30,727 nucleotides of DNA, taken from the IMG/VR virus record IMGVR_UViG_3300042914_000137, positions 1 through 30,727 of that record; one strand, 5' to 3'. A program made the position numbers and the translations under genes. The notes below the pieces were generated by a model. It ran no database searches. It was not told the DNA's origin and saw only the letters and a program-made list of their open reading frames with translations. The DNA comes from a virus. Shown piece by piece: positions 19,917 through 28,700 of the stretch (position 1 is its first letter; each line of letters begins with the position of its first letter).

Positions 19917-20258
19917 TTAGTTCTCCTTGAGTGTCATTGTGTTTCCATCGAAGGCTTTACCAGTCTCGTTGGAAAACTTCATTGCGGCATCTATATCTTT
20001 TTGCTTGGTGGAGATTGGTTCAACTCCCTGACGTACCGCGTCGTAGTAGGAGTTGACTTCTTTGTCCCATTTGATTTCTTTGGTCTTATCCCAATGTTGC
20101 CGAGTAGGGAAGCACCCTGCAAAGTTAGGCATATTGATTGCTCTGATCATCTCGTTATCGCAGGTAGAGCAAATTTCTTTTCTTTCAAACTCTGCGTAAG
20201 ACTTTGATATCTCTTCTTGCACTTCGCAGGTCTGGCAAATGTAATCGTATCGTGGCAT
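19917..20258 (-). CDS. FmdB-type zinc-ribbon protein (113 aa)
   Basis: The N-terminal ribbon has Cys8-x-x-Cys11 and Cys30-x-x-Cys33 after the typical M-P-R-Y-D-Y opening of the FmdB/zinc-ribbon family. A helical tail of about 70 residues follows, including HWDKTKEIKWDKEVNSYYDA and a polar end. The extended tail distinguishes it from the 58-aa FmdB-like protein at 619. In phages it is often found in the capsid region, with no assigned function. ATG 20258 overlaps the previous stop by one base (TGATG). Confidence 0.78.
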   Translation of the reverse strand: MPRYDYICQTCEVQEEISKSYAEFERKEICSTCDNEMIRAINMPNFAGCFPTRQHWDKTKEIKWDKEVNSYYDAVRQGVEPISTKQKDIDAAMKFSNETGKAFDGNTMTLKEN

Positions 20259-20581
20259 CAGATTTGTGTAAGGTAGGAGGAATAGCCTGCATCAATAAAG
20301 ATTTGGGCTTCGGCATCGCTAATAATAGACTCAGTACCACCAAGGTAGTACGAATCAGCAGCAGCCAGCGTGTCTTGGCTTGGTGTCTGTTCTACAGTCA
20401 CTGTCGTTCCATTGACGATAAATGTATAACCACGTGGAATATCTGTTAGAAATGGATTAGTAGTTCCAGTGATTGAACCACCAGTAATAGGCTTACCAGC
20501 AAGACGAGAGTATTTATCGTGGACATCAAATGATGCGCCCCACGTTTCCCAACGCCAAGGTGTTGTAAGTCTGTAACTCAT
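20258..20581 (-). CDS. Small capsid-proximal protein (107 aa)
   Basis: The frame is open as far as 21070, but everything above 20581 is a shadow inside the capsid gene. ATG 20581 has AAGGAA a few bases upstream. The product (MSYRLTTPWRWETWGASFDV...) has many aromatic residues, then Gly/Thr-rich beta strands (GKPITGGSITGTTNPFLTD, YTFIVNGTTVTVEQT), and a helix with S-D-A-E-A-Q-I-F-I-D-A-G-Y. It could be a decoration or head-completion protein, judged by position just after the major capsid gene. No family is recognised. Confidence 0.62.
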   Translation of the reverse strand: MSYRLTTPWRWETWGASFDVHDKYSRLAGKPITGGSITGTTNPFLTDIPRGYTFIVNGTTVTVEQTPSQDTLAAADSYYLGGTESIISDAEAQIFIDAGYSSYLTQI

Positions 20582-20610
20582 TTCTTCCTTTCCTAATTTA
20601 TTCACCACCA

Positions 20611-20628
20611 GGCAGGGTTGCCCCTGCC
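20611..20628 (-). other. Stable hairpin between the capsid gene and the next gene
   Basis: On the minus strand GGCAGGG-GCAA-CCCTGCC forms a perfect 7-bp GC-rich stem with a GNRA-type tetraloop (GCAA). It lies 15 bp after the capsid gene and 30 bp before the next start. No T-tract follows, so it is not a standard terminator. It may protect the 3' end of capsid mRNA or reduce read-through, which would help give high capsid expression. Confidence 0.7.
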
Positions 20629-20642
20629 CGATAGACAACAAA

Positions 20643-21572
20643 CTAGTTGATTGTTGTAGCAGTCTCGATGCGATAAAGCGCTGCTTCACGGAGGCGGTTC
20701 CAGCCACCGAAGAGGTACCAGCCGATGGTGCGGAAACGACGGAGTGCGTCGATTTCTGGACCGATAACGACTGAAGTATCTTGAGCAAGTGCTTCAGCGA
20801 GTGCTTCACGACCAGCAACAACTGCCTTGTAAACAACGACAGAAGATGCGTTGGTCTCGGATGGAACGCGAGGTGTCTCAACGATGTAAGCACCTTCAAG
20901 CGCTCCGACTGCACCTGCGACGAACGGAGTGCGCTCGACGTACTTGGTGAGTTCTTGGAATCCACCAGTTCCCGCTTCAGCGCGGAGATCCGCAGACTGA
21001 CGTGGGTGTAGGTATGCAGCATAGAGTTCGCCAATACGTGGTACAGCCTTGTTGGTACGAAGTTGTACAACAGCCTTACGGATAAGAGCAGTTGTCATTG
21101 TGCCAGATGCTGTAACAGATGCGGTACCAGTTGCGGTTCCGCCGTAGAGAGCATTTGATCCACCAGTCAAGACGGATGCTACAACGGTGTCGATTGAATC
21201 TGCAGCGTTGTAAGCGATGATGTCAGCGAGTGCTGAATCTACGTCGTTGAAAGAAGTGAGGTTCAACTTCTTGGTGGTTGTTACGGCTGAGCCGTATTCA
21301 TTGAGTGTAACAGTAACCTGTGATGGGTTACCAAGTGCGATTGAGGAAACATCAGAAGTTTCTGTCAAAGTACCAGTCGCTGTTGCGAGATCTGAGTAGA
21401 TGGAGAATACAACTGACGAACCTGGCATTGCTTGCTGTACTGGCTTGACATCAGCCAACGCACGCATCACTGGGATGGAGCGAAGCGCCATACGGACGTA
21501 TTGATCGTACGCCGTCTGGACGAGGTTGCTGATTGTCGAAGACGAAGTAAGCGTACCTGTAGGAATTGCCAC
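20643..21572 (-). CDS. Major capsid protein, N4-gp56-like HK97 fold (309 aa), GTG start
   Basis: The N-terminal helix (NLVQTAYDQYVRMALRSIPV...) leads into G-S-S-V-V-F-S-I-Y-S-D and T-L-T-E-T-S-D-V-S-S, then V-T-L-N-E-Y-G-S-A-V-T-T-T-K, as in N4-gp56-family capsid proteins. A P-domain-like helix (NAADSIDTVVASVLTGG), A-A-Y-L-H-P-R-Q-S-A-D-L, and E-T-P-R-V-P-S follow. The end has I-G-W-Y-L-F-G-G-W-N-R-L. Length 309 is typical. The gene follows a scaffold-like gene and is bordered by a hairpin, in keeping with high expression. GTG 21572 has AAAGG eight bases upstream. Confidence 0.85.
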   Translation of the reverse strand: MAIPTGTLTSSSTISNLVQTAYDQYVRMALRSIPVMRALADVKPVQQAMPGSSVVFSIYSDLATATGTLTETSDVSSIALGNPSQVTVTLNEYGSAVTTTKKLNLTSFNDVDSALADIIAYNAADSIDTVVASVLTGGSNALYGGTATGTASVTASGTMTTALIRKAVVQLRTNKAVPRIGELYAAYLHPRQSADLRAEAGTGGFQELTKYVERTPFVAGAVGALEGAYIVETPRVPSETNASSVVVYKAVVAGREALAEALAQDTSVVIGPEIDALRRFRTIGWYLFGGWNRLREAALYRIETATTIN

Positions 21573-21598
21573 TTATCTTGCCTTTCGGATAGGTTCGG

Positions 21599-22063
21599 TT
21601 AGAGTCCAGACGCTCTAATGATTTCATCCAATTCTTCGCGGCTATTTGCGTTCATCAACTTCTGATGAATCTGTGCTTGGAACTCAGGAGTAACTCCCTG
21701 TTCTACAGCATTAGTCATCCGCTGATATGCAGCAGCCTGTTTTGGATCTACATTAGGTGTCGCCTGGTTTGCCTGAGTTTCATAGCCAAATACATCGGCA
21801 TAGTCCTCAAGCCATTTAGATACAGACTCTTCAGTTGGGTCTATATCCTGTGGGATAAATGAAGCGATCTTGCTATTTACCCCGCGACTAGCGAGGGCAT
21901 CTTTGATTGCTCGTTCTCTGTTTGCTTTTGCAAGTGACTCATACTGCGCCTTTAGTTCAGCGAGTTCTTTGTCTTTTGCCTTTGTTGCTTTACGCAACTG
22001 CTTGACGAGATCGCCACCATCATTGGTGTCAAAGTCATCATCGTCGTAGTCGTAGTTGGACAT
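21599..22063 (-). CDS. Capsid scaffold-like protein (154 aa)
   Basis: The N-terminus is extremely acidic (MSNYDYDDDDFDTNDGGDLV). A long charged helix (KQLRKATKAKDKELAELKAQ, about 20-55) follows, then a conserved-looking segment (SRGVNSKIASFIPQDIDPTEESVSKWLEDY), and a C-terminal Q-M/N-rich and helical part ending in S-R-E-E-L-D-E-I-I-R. The composition and position directly before the capsid gene are those of phage scaffold proteins, which direct shell assembly and then leave. ATG 22063 has AGAAGGA just upstream. Confidence 0.78.
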   Translation of the reverse strand: MSNYDYDDDDFDTNDGGDLVKQLRKATKAKDKELAELKAQYESLAKANRERAIKDALASRGVNSKIASFIPQDIDPTEESVSKWLEDYADVFGYETQANQATPNVDPKQAAAYQRMTNAVEQGVTPEFQAQIHQKLMNANSREELDEIIRASGL

Positions 22064-22182
22064 AGGTCCTTCTCCCTTTGTTAGTTGGTTTCGCAGGCCT
22101 CATATAGAATCGGGGGCTTTCTATATGGCTCCTACTACTGGTTTTATATCTCTCTAACGGACCAGTCGTCCCGTTAGCAGGC
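22064..22182. promoter_or_regulatory. Structured 119-bp spacer before the scaffold/capsid genes
   Basis: This is the largest gap in the virion operon. Two inverted repeats lie within it: a perfect 9-bp pair (CATATAGAA 22101-22109 / TTCTATATG 22119-22127) and CTAACGG 22154-22160 / CCGTTAG 22171-22177. GCAGGCCT occurs twice (22093-22100 and 22177-22184). TATAAA is present on the minus strand between the two inverted repeats, but no -35 box is visible. No T-tract follows either hairpin on the minus side. It may hold a late promoter, operator or RNA processing site for the capsid genes. Confidence 0.5.
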
Positions 22183-23538
22183 CTAGAATTGTCCCGCTCG
22201 TTCGCGGGCTAGTGCGCCACCTGTTACTCCAGAGGTGCCGCTAAATTGTGCTTGTTCAAGTTCAGTTATCTTGCGACGCTTTTGCGCTGCTTCTACAGAT
22301 CCTGGTGTTCCAAAGACTTCTGCTTCTGCAGTTGTCTGAGTAAATGGACCCATTCCTTGTTTAGCGTAGATATCTGCAAGCGTTGATGCTCGTGGTAGAT
22401 ACGATGCGATTGTTTGGTAACCAGTACGTGCTTGTTCTCCAGTTACACCATAGCGTTGTAGTTCTTCTGCTCTGGATAGTCCTGTTGCAAGTCCTGCTTG
22501 CATTGCACCAGCACCAATCTCAGCAGCAGTAACCTTACGCTTGATATTTTCAATAGCCTTTTCTGGGTCAAGGACGTATGCCAAGATGTCGCCATTGCCA
22601 ATCTCTGCGCCATAGAACTGTGTTAGAGCATCTCTTACTTGCGGAGCAGCATTGAGAACTCTGCGCTGTGCAGTCTGGATACGATCTTCAAGTTCTACTG
22701 GAGATACATCTCCACCAATAAACTTCTCAAATCCTTCTTGACGACCCATCTCACCGCGTGAGTAATATTCTTGTGGTAGACCATAGCGACGCATTACGTC
22801 TTGGTATTGGTCTTCAAGACCGATGTATTCAGCCTCAGACAAGGCACGTAATCCTTTGTTGATACGTGCTGCGTTAGCAGCAAAGCGCTTCTTATAGGCA
22901 TCTGTCTCGCGTAGTTTGATAGTAAACTCTGCTGGAGATATGCCAGACTCAATAAGACTTCTCAATGGTGTTACTAACGCGCCAAGTCCATAGGCATCAA
23001 ATTGCTGGAACAAAAGATCGTATGCAGATTGACGCGCTGCTTTAGCAGCAGCATCTGCCGCTGCTTTTGCTGCTGCAGCATCTGCAAGTTTAGTTCCCTT
23101 AGATAAAACCTTAGTAGAACCATCTGAATAAACAGCGATTACATCGCCAGTAGTCGGATCTGTATAAATAGATACTATTGTTGGTGCGCCTGGTCCTGAT
23201 GGTCCTGATGGTCCTGATGGTCCTGATGGTCCTGATGGTCCTGATGGTCCTGATGGACCAGTTGGAGTTCCAGAAGGCCCCGTTGGTCCAGTAGGTCCTG
23301 TTGGACCTGTAGCACCTGTAGGGAACCCAACAACAGTTCCAGTTGGTATTGATAATGGCGCTCTGTTTATGTTTGCAATTTGAGATGCAATAGATGCTGC
23401 GCCGATAGCGCCGCTTTCACCAGCAGCAAGAGCACTTGGTCGAATGTTTGCAGTTGAACCAGCAGCACGTTGTTCAGCAAGTAATTTTGCTAATTCACGA
23501 GCCTGTTGTGCTCTGATAATATCTTGGTCTTCAGCCAT
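22183..23538 (-). CDS. Virion protein with short collagen-like segment (451 aa)
   Basis: An Ala-rich helical N-terminus (1-70) is followed by a collagen-like stretch (about 75-117: [20 protein letters not shown] then GPS repeats). A beta hairpin comes next ([20 protein letters not shown]), and then a long helical region with [14 protein letters not shown] and [11 protein letters not shown]. The GPS run is coded by seven identical 9-bp units at 23192-23254, unlike the codon-varied collagen-like gene at 17378. ATG 23538 has AGGGG five bases upstream. It lies before the scaffold gene, so an internal, portal-vertex or ejected protein is possible. Confidence 0.65.
   Translation of the reverse strand: MAEDQDIIRAQQARELAKLLAEQRAAGSTANIRPSALAAGESGAIGAASIASQIANINRAPLSIPTGTVVGFPTGATGPTGPTGPTGPSGTPTGPSGPSGPSGPSGPSGPSGPSGPGAPTIVSIYTDPTTGDVIAVYSDGSTKVLSKGTKLADAAAAKAAADAAAKAARQSAYDLLFQQFDAYGLGALVTPLRSLIESGISPAEFTIKLRETDAYKKRFAANAARINKGLRALSEAEYIGLEDQYQDVMRRYGLPQEYYSRGEMGRQEGFEKFIGGDVSPVELEDRIQTAQRRVLNAAPQVRDALTQFYGAEIGNGDILAYVLDPEKAIENIKRKVTAAEIGAGAMQAGLATGLSRAEELQRYGVTGEQARTGYQTIASYLPRASTLADIYAKQGMGPFTQTTAEAEVFGTPGSVEAAQKRRKITELEQAQFSGTSGVTGGALARERAGQF
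23192..23254 (+). repeat. Seven perfect tandem copies of a 9-bp unit
   Basis: The unit GGTCCTGAT is repeated seven times without a mismatch (63 bp), and codes for Ser-Gly-Pro triplets on the minus strand. Copy-number change would add or remove whole triplets without shifting frame. The identity of all copies suggests recent slippage-driven expansion. It is not a CRISPR array: there are no spacers. Confidence 0.95.
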
Positions 23539-23540
23539 TA

Positions 23541-25118
23541 TTACCCCTGGAATCCAAAGTCACGAAGTACGCCAAGAACTGAATTGGCAACTTCTTCACG
23601 AGCATTTTCTGTATACTGCCAGCGAGAGTCTTTACGTAGCGCTTTCTTGAAATCATAGATATTCATTTCTTTATCCATACCTATAGCACCGCGTAAAGTA
23701 CCATCATTGAGATCAATCTCATCTGGATTGAGTTCAAGAATTTGAGCCATAACATTTTTGTATGGAGCATAAATCTGCTCTAGGTCATAACCTTGTTGTA
23801 GTAATCCCTTGACATAATCTGGAGTACCCTGGGCTGCAATCATACGAGCATCTTGTGCTAGGCGGTTGATATCTAGTTCTCCCGTAGCAAGTTTTTGCAA
23901 TACTACATCATCGAGAGTTTGACCTGGAAGCACTGATAATTTAGGCAGGATATCTTTGATGGATAGACCATTTGCTTTGGCTACTGCTTGAAGCGCTTGG
24001 TAGTTTTGTAGCGCCTGACCTGTATATCCAGATGGTTGAATTCCCATTCCAGTGCCAACAATGCTGGATACTTTACCAATATATGGGGCAATGAATGAAT
24101 CAATGGCTACAGTATCGTTTTCTAAAAAGCCATCATAAATGCGTGAGACAATCTGATTGATTGCATTCTCATCAAGGTTTGAACCCATTTGACGAGCACG
24201 AGTCTGGACATTGCGCTTGATAGCAGCCGTATCCATTGCATACTCAGTCTTGGAAGCGTCTTGACCAGCAGAAGTAAGTTCATTGAACTTAGCACGAGCA
24301 ATAATACGAGTACGGATAGGCGCTGAGTTCTGTTGCCACCACGTAGTTAGTTTTGCCTGTGATAGGAACTTCTCATCATCCCAACCTTCATTGACAGCCT
24401 TGACAAGAAGTTCTCCAAGTTTTGGAACTGTCTTGAAGATATAGTCAGGTAGGTCATACCAGAACTCTGTCTGACGCAAGATTGATTCAAGGTCACGCTG
24501 TGATTTTGGTGGAATGTTTGGAGTAGCACCCATAGATGCTTCTTCTCCAGCACGTACTACTGCAGGATCAAATGTGCCAGGTATTGCATTACCAGATGGA
24601 GTAAGAGTAGTTCCAGTGTCTTTGTCTGGAGTTACTTTACCTTTACCTTTTGCTGGCGGTGGGGTCTTTGCCTCTTTTGCTGCTGTTTCTTCTGCAGTCT
24701 TGGTAGCCTGAAGAGTCACTGGGCCAGTAGGACCTGCTTTAGTAGATTTAATTTTTCCTTGATAAGATTTGCCAGAAGTATCTAATATTTCCTTTTCTGG
24801 TTTTTGTGCAATAAGTTTATTTATTTCAGCAATCTCTTTATTAAGACTTTCTGCAGCATCTCTAATTTGCTGTAATTTTGCAGGTGAAAGTTTCTTTCCC
24901 TTGTTCTCACCTACAGCGGCTATACCTGTAGAAAGTTGTTGAATGTATAAATCATAGATGCTTTTTTTGGAGCCTATAATCCTTTTGGCTTCTTTTTGTC
25001 GCTTTGCAAGATCTTGATTGCGTTTGCGAATTGCATCAAGAATTTTTTTATTTTCTGCAGCAGTCTCTGCTTGAGTTGCTTGGTTTTGTTTGTTTTGGAT
25101 ATCTTGTTCGACGCTCAT
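23541..25118 (-). CDS. Virion protein, coiled-coil N-terminus (525 aa)
   Basis: Residues 1-110 are charged helices (MSVEQDIQNKQNQATQAETA..., later ESLNKEIAEINKLIAQ), probably coiled coil. A Lys/Pro/Thr/Gly-rich linker (about 120-200) follows, and then a helical domain containing W-Y-D-L-P-D-Y, R-D-L-E-S-I-L-R-Q-T-E-F, TAAIKRNVQTRARQMGSNLD, and TPDYVKGLLQQGYDLEQIYA. No enzymatic motif is recognised. Position between the giant protein and capsid genes suggests an internal or ejected virion protein, as in podovirus ejection clusters. ATG 25118 overlaps the previous TAA (TAATG) with only a weak ribosome-binding site. Confidence 0.6.
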   Translation of the reverse strand: MSVEQDIQNKQNQATQAETAAENKKILDAIRKRNQDLAKRQKEAKRIIGSKKSIYDLYIQQLSTGIAAVGENKGKKLSPAKLQQIRDAAESLNKEIAEINKLIAQKPEKEILDTSGKSYQGKIKSTKAGPTGPVTLQATKTAEETAAKEAKTPPPAKGKGKVTPDKDTGTTLTPSGNAIPGTFDPAVVRAGEEASMGATPNIPPKSQRDLESILRQTEFWYDLPDYIFKTVPKLGELLVKAVNEGWDDEKFLSQAKLTTWWQQNSAPIRTRIIARAKFNELTSAGQDASKTEYAMDTAAIKRNVQTRARQMGSNLDENAINQIVSRIYDGFLENDTVAIDSFIAPYIGKVSSIVGTGMGIQPSGYTGQALQNYQALQAVAKANGLSIKDILPKLSVLPGQTLDDVVLQKLATGELDINRLAQDARMIAAQGTPDYVKGLLQQGYDLEQIYAPYKNVMAQILELNPDEIDLNDGTLRGAIGMDKEMNIYDFKKALRKDSRWQYTENAREEVANSVLGVLRDFGFQG

Positions 25119-25795
25119 TAGTCAGCACCCAACGCTTTCATAAATGTCTCGTAGAAACCAAGCACTTTGTTAGCCTTTGCCTCGTCTGTTCCTGATACCT
25201 GATCTATTAGATACTGCCCTGCATCAAAGCCACCAGTCGTAGTGGTGGTTGTTCTTTTTCCAGAACGAACAGAAGTGCTAACAGTAGGCGCAGCCTTCTG
25301 TGCCTTCTTGACTAATTTGGTATAACGAGCAACTTCAGCAGCATTAGCCTTGCGACCTAACTGGTCTTGGATAACAGCATCGATAAGAGCCTTGGCTTTA
25401 TCGTCAGTAAGAACTGATATAGACTCTGAGATGTAGGTTCCATCTCCAGTATCGCCCCCGCCATCACCTTCAAGCGCGAGTCCAGCAATAAAGTCAAATC
25501 TATTAGGTACATCAATAACAGTTGCTAGTTCAGCACGTTTCTTTTCTGCTTGGATAAGAGCATCATAGAAACGATTGTTGAACTCTCCGCTTACTTTGCC
25601 ACGATAGATGCCAGCATCTTTGAGTTGTTGTGCAATCTTGGCACGGATAGTAGGAGATGCTTGGCTTAGACCCTTAGCAAATGCTGTGAATGTATCTTCG
25701 CCTGCGACGGCTGCATTCTGCTGTGCGCCAGCAGCCTGAGACGAGGCCATAGCCTGTGCTCTTGCTTGGTCAGCAGTCCTTGCTGTCTCTGCCAA
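25118..25795 (-). CDS. Virion-cluster protein (225 aa), TTG start
   Basis: The start is TTG at 25795, with GGAG six bases upstream that also ends the preceding gene. The N-terminus is an Ala/Gln-rich helix (MAETARTADQARAQAMASSQ), followed by a helical domain with GLSQASPTIRAKIAQQLKDA and N-R-F-Y-D-A-L-I-Q-A-E-K-K-R-A-E-L, an acidic Gly/Asp linker (EGDGGGDTGDG), and another helical part. A run of Thr (RTTTTTTGG) precedes the end. It is probably an internal virion protein or ejection partner, judged only from position next to the giant protein. Confidence 0.6.
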   Translation of the reverse strand: MAETARTADQARAQAMASSQAAGAQQNAAVAGEDTFTAFAKGLSQASPTIRAKIAQQLKDAGIYRGKVSGEFNNRFYDALIQAEKKRAELATVIDVPNRFDFIAGLALEGDGGGDTGDGTYISESISVLTDDKAKALIDAVIQDQLGRKANAAEVARYTKLVKKAQKAAPTVSTSVRSGKRTTTTTTGGFDAGQYLIDQVSGTDEAKANKVLGFYETFMKALGAD

Positions 25796-25796
25796 T

Positions 25797-28700
25797 TTAG
25801 TCTCCTAACAGCGAGGCAAACAACACGTTGTATGCACTCTTTGTATTTTCGTTGAACTCTGATAATTCACGCATCTTGACGATGGTGTCATCCTTGAGCA
25901 TCTGTGCCAAGAATGTTCCACCGCTGATTACATCTAACGCCTTACGCTCATTCTTGTAAGAATCGTATAGGTCTAACATCTCACGCAATTTACCTTCAGT
26001 AGCAGGCATAACGTTTGGCTTAGCCTCTAGCATAGAACGTAGATCGTTGATAGCGTTGATGCGCTCAATAGCCTTTTGGCTACCTTGTGATAGTTCTTCT
26101 GCAACTAATGGACGACCTGCAAAGAACAAGGTCTTCCAATCAGTAAACTCTTTGCGTAGTTGGCTACGTTCAAAGTCAGTTCCTACCTGAGTCAAGGACT
26201 CTTCGTAGGCGTTCTTCTTTGCGTAGTAGGTCTGCAAATCTGCTGCTGTTTGTACCTCACGTAGGTAGTCAGCAACTGACTTATTACGCTTTAGACCCAT
26301 ATCAGTCATAGTCTTGTACGCATCCCACGAGAATCCAGCCTTATGTGGAATCAAGAATGCTGCACCTTGAGGGAATTGCTTGAACAAATCTTTGTTCTGC
26401 TCTACGAAAGCACCTGATTCTTCAGCATAACGGAAGTATGCAACCGTACTTCGCTCTGATTCTGGTACTGTAAATGGAATCTGGTCTGGATATAGTTCAA
26501 CCCACTTAGCCATTGCAGCGTCATAGTCGCCTGGATATTGGTCAAGTAATTTGTTCCAGAGTTGTTTGAAGTTGGCACGTCCATTGTCACGTACCCACTC
26601 AGCCATATCGCTCTTGAGTTGTACCTGTGGTGATGCTGGAGCAAAGAAACCGAATACGAAGCGAGTTCCAAGAATTGCAACCGTAGTATTCTTCACACGT
26701 AGGCGATATTCTTCAAGTTCTTGCGCTGAAGGTGGAATTAGGTTTCCAGCCTCATCATACTTCTTAGGTAATCCGTGTCCACCAGCCTCAAGATAGGTAA
26801 CAGCCTTACGCCAAGCGCTGGCATACTGACTATCGCGCTCATCTTGGTTCATTGCCGCATATAAACGGTTGATATGTGCTGGCAAGAACGCTGAAACCAT
26901 TGACTGATCTACAGCATACTTACCTAAAGCCAACTGTGTGATGGTATCTGCAGCACCTGGATTGAAGATACCTACAAGATTTGAAACAACCTTGACAGAT
27001 ACACCAGATAATGGACCAGCAAATGTAGGAGCCAAAGAATCTGGGTTGAGAGATGGGGTAATCATCTTCAACTGTGCGCCAAATTGAATTGGCAGCGGTG
27101 TCTTGAACTCTGCTGGTACGCCTAAAGCCTGGAGTGCGCCTTGAACTGCACGGTAAACAGGCTCAATACCTGGATAAATGAAGTATGGTTCGCCCTGATC
27201 ATCCTTCTGAATCCATCCAGAGTGAGTAATACCTTCGTAAGTAAGGCCTGCCTTGACGATAGACTCAGGGTTGTAGCGAACTGCCCTGTATACGCGTCGA
27301 TAAAAGTCTTCTGTGGCACGGTAGAAACGTGCAAAGTTACGCGATGAGAAGGCAATCTGTGAACGAACTAGTGGATTATCCACATATTGCAACACTTGTG
27401 ATGTAGCACGTTCTTCAATAGCCTCAGCCAACTTGCGCTTTGCAAGGTTTGTTGCTGCTTCCACCTTGGCTGGCTTAGTTGGATCTACGTTCTTGAGGAA
27501 AGAATTGATGTAAGCGTCATAGAAACCAGTCTTCTTCATCTGCTTACGAATCTTTACCATCTCATTGATGACCAAAGGCTCACGTGATAGACGTGCGTTA
27601 GCCAAACCTAGCCAGGTCCAGCCTTTTGTCATAATAGATGCGGTGTAGGAACCAGCATCTGCTACTGGAACAAGGGTAGGTCCTATTACATAGGATGGCA
27701 TATCCTCAAAGTTTTCTGGTAGATCATCTAATGATAAGCGACCAGATATAACATATTGACCTTTTTCGTCATCAAAAACACGCATCTTGTCAAGAAGTTC
27801 TGTATTCACTGCGATATTTTCAATATCGTCAACATCGCCTTTAGCAACTACTTCTTTAGCACGGTTGACTACAATCTTTGCGTGCTGCATCTCGTCAATA
27901 CCCTGCGCTGCAAGACGGGCATTCTTAGTAAACTCTGGATGCTTGATAATCCAGTCATAAACCAACTTGACAGCATCTGGACTATCTACGTTAGCCAGAG
28001 CAATAGCGCCTAATTCGTCATTAGCAACGTAAGAAATACGCATCAACCAGGCAATCATTGCTGCTTCGTCTTGATTACCGCGTAAGCCGATCTTTCTGAA
28101 TCCACGCTCCCCGCGTGCGCGAGAGTACATATTGCTAGGAACGTTGATTTCCAAGGCAGACATACGAACGCCTGTAGCCTTTTGGAAATTGACTGTGCGA
28201 GTGATGTAATCGTTACCAGTAACGAAGTTGAATCCACCCTCAGAGACAACGGACAATGTATTGTCAATGTTTCCGTAGGTAATCTGCTCTGCTAGAAACT
28301 GCAGTTCTTCATCATCAAGTGGACTTGCACCTAGTTTGGTACGTAGTCTATTGACGCGACCTTCAGAAAGTGAACGAGCCAATATATTGCGGGTCTGCTG
28401 TACCAGACCGCCTTGAGTCACATTACGTAATTCATCAATGCGGCGCTCAATATCAATAACTTTTCCTGGATTGAGAACCTTATCGGTTGCTTTCAATTCA
28501 TCACGTAATGACTTGATTTCAGCCTTAGCATTCCTGATTGTGTCGTCTAGGCCAGCAATTTCTGCTGCATACTTGTCTGCTTCTTTTTTATTGACAATAC
28601 GCATCACAGCGCCTAGTGGGTTTTCTGCGGCTTGTTCACCCTTGGTAAGTCCTTTACGAACTCCAAGTGCAGTATTGATACGCGTGGAAAGGTAGCGAGA

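Noticed and set aside
20582-21070. N-terminal extension of the 107-aa gene into the capsid gene
   Set aside because: It lies wholly within the capsid coding region, is low-complexity Ser/Leu-rich, and the ATG at 20581 has a proper ribosome-binding site.
22064-22182. Structured spacer considered as a tRNA or other known RNA gene
   Set aside because: No T-arm consensus, no cloverleaf could be drawn, and the two hairpins are separate.
23192-23254. Tandem repeat considered as a CRISPR array or iteron origin
   Set aside because: Units are adjacent with no spacers, 9 bp long and in frame with a collagen-like coding segment.
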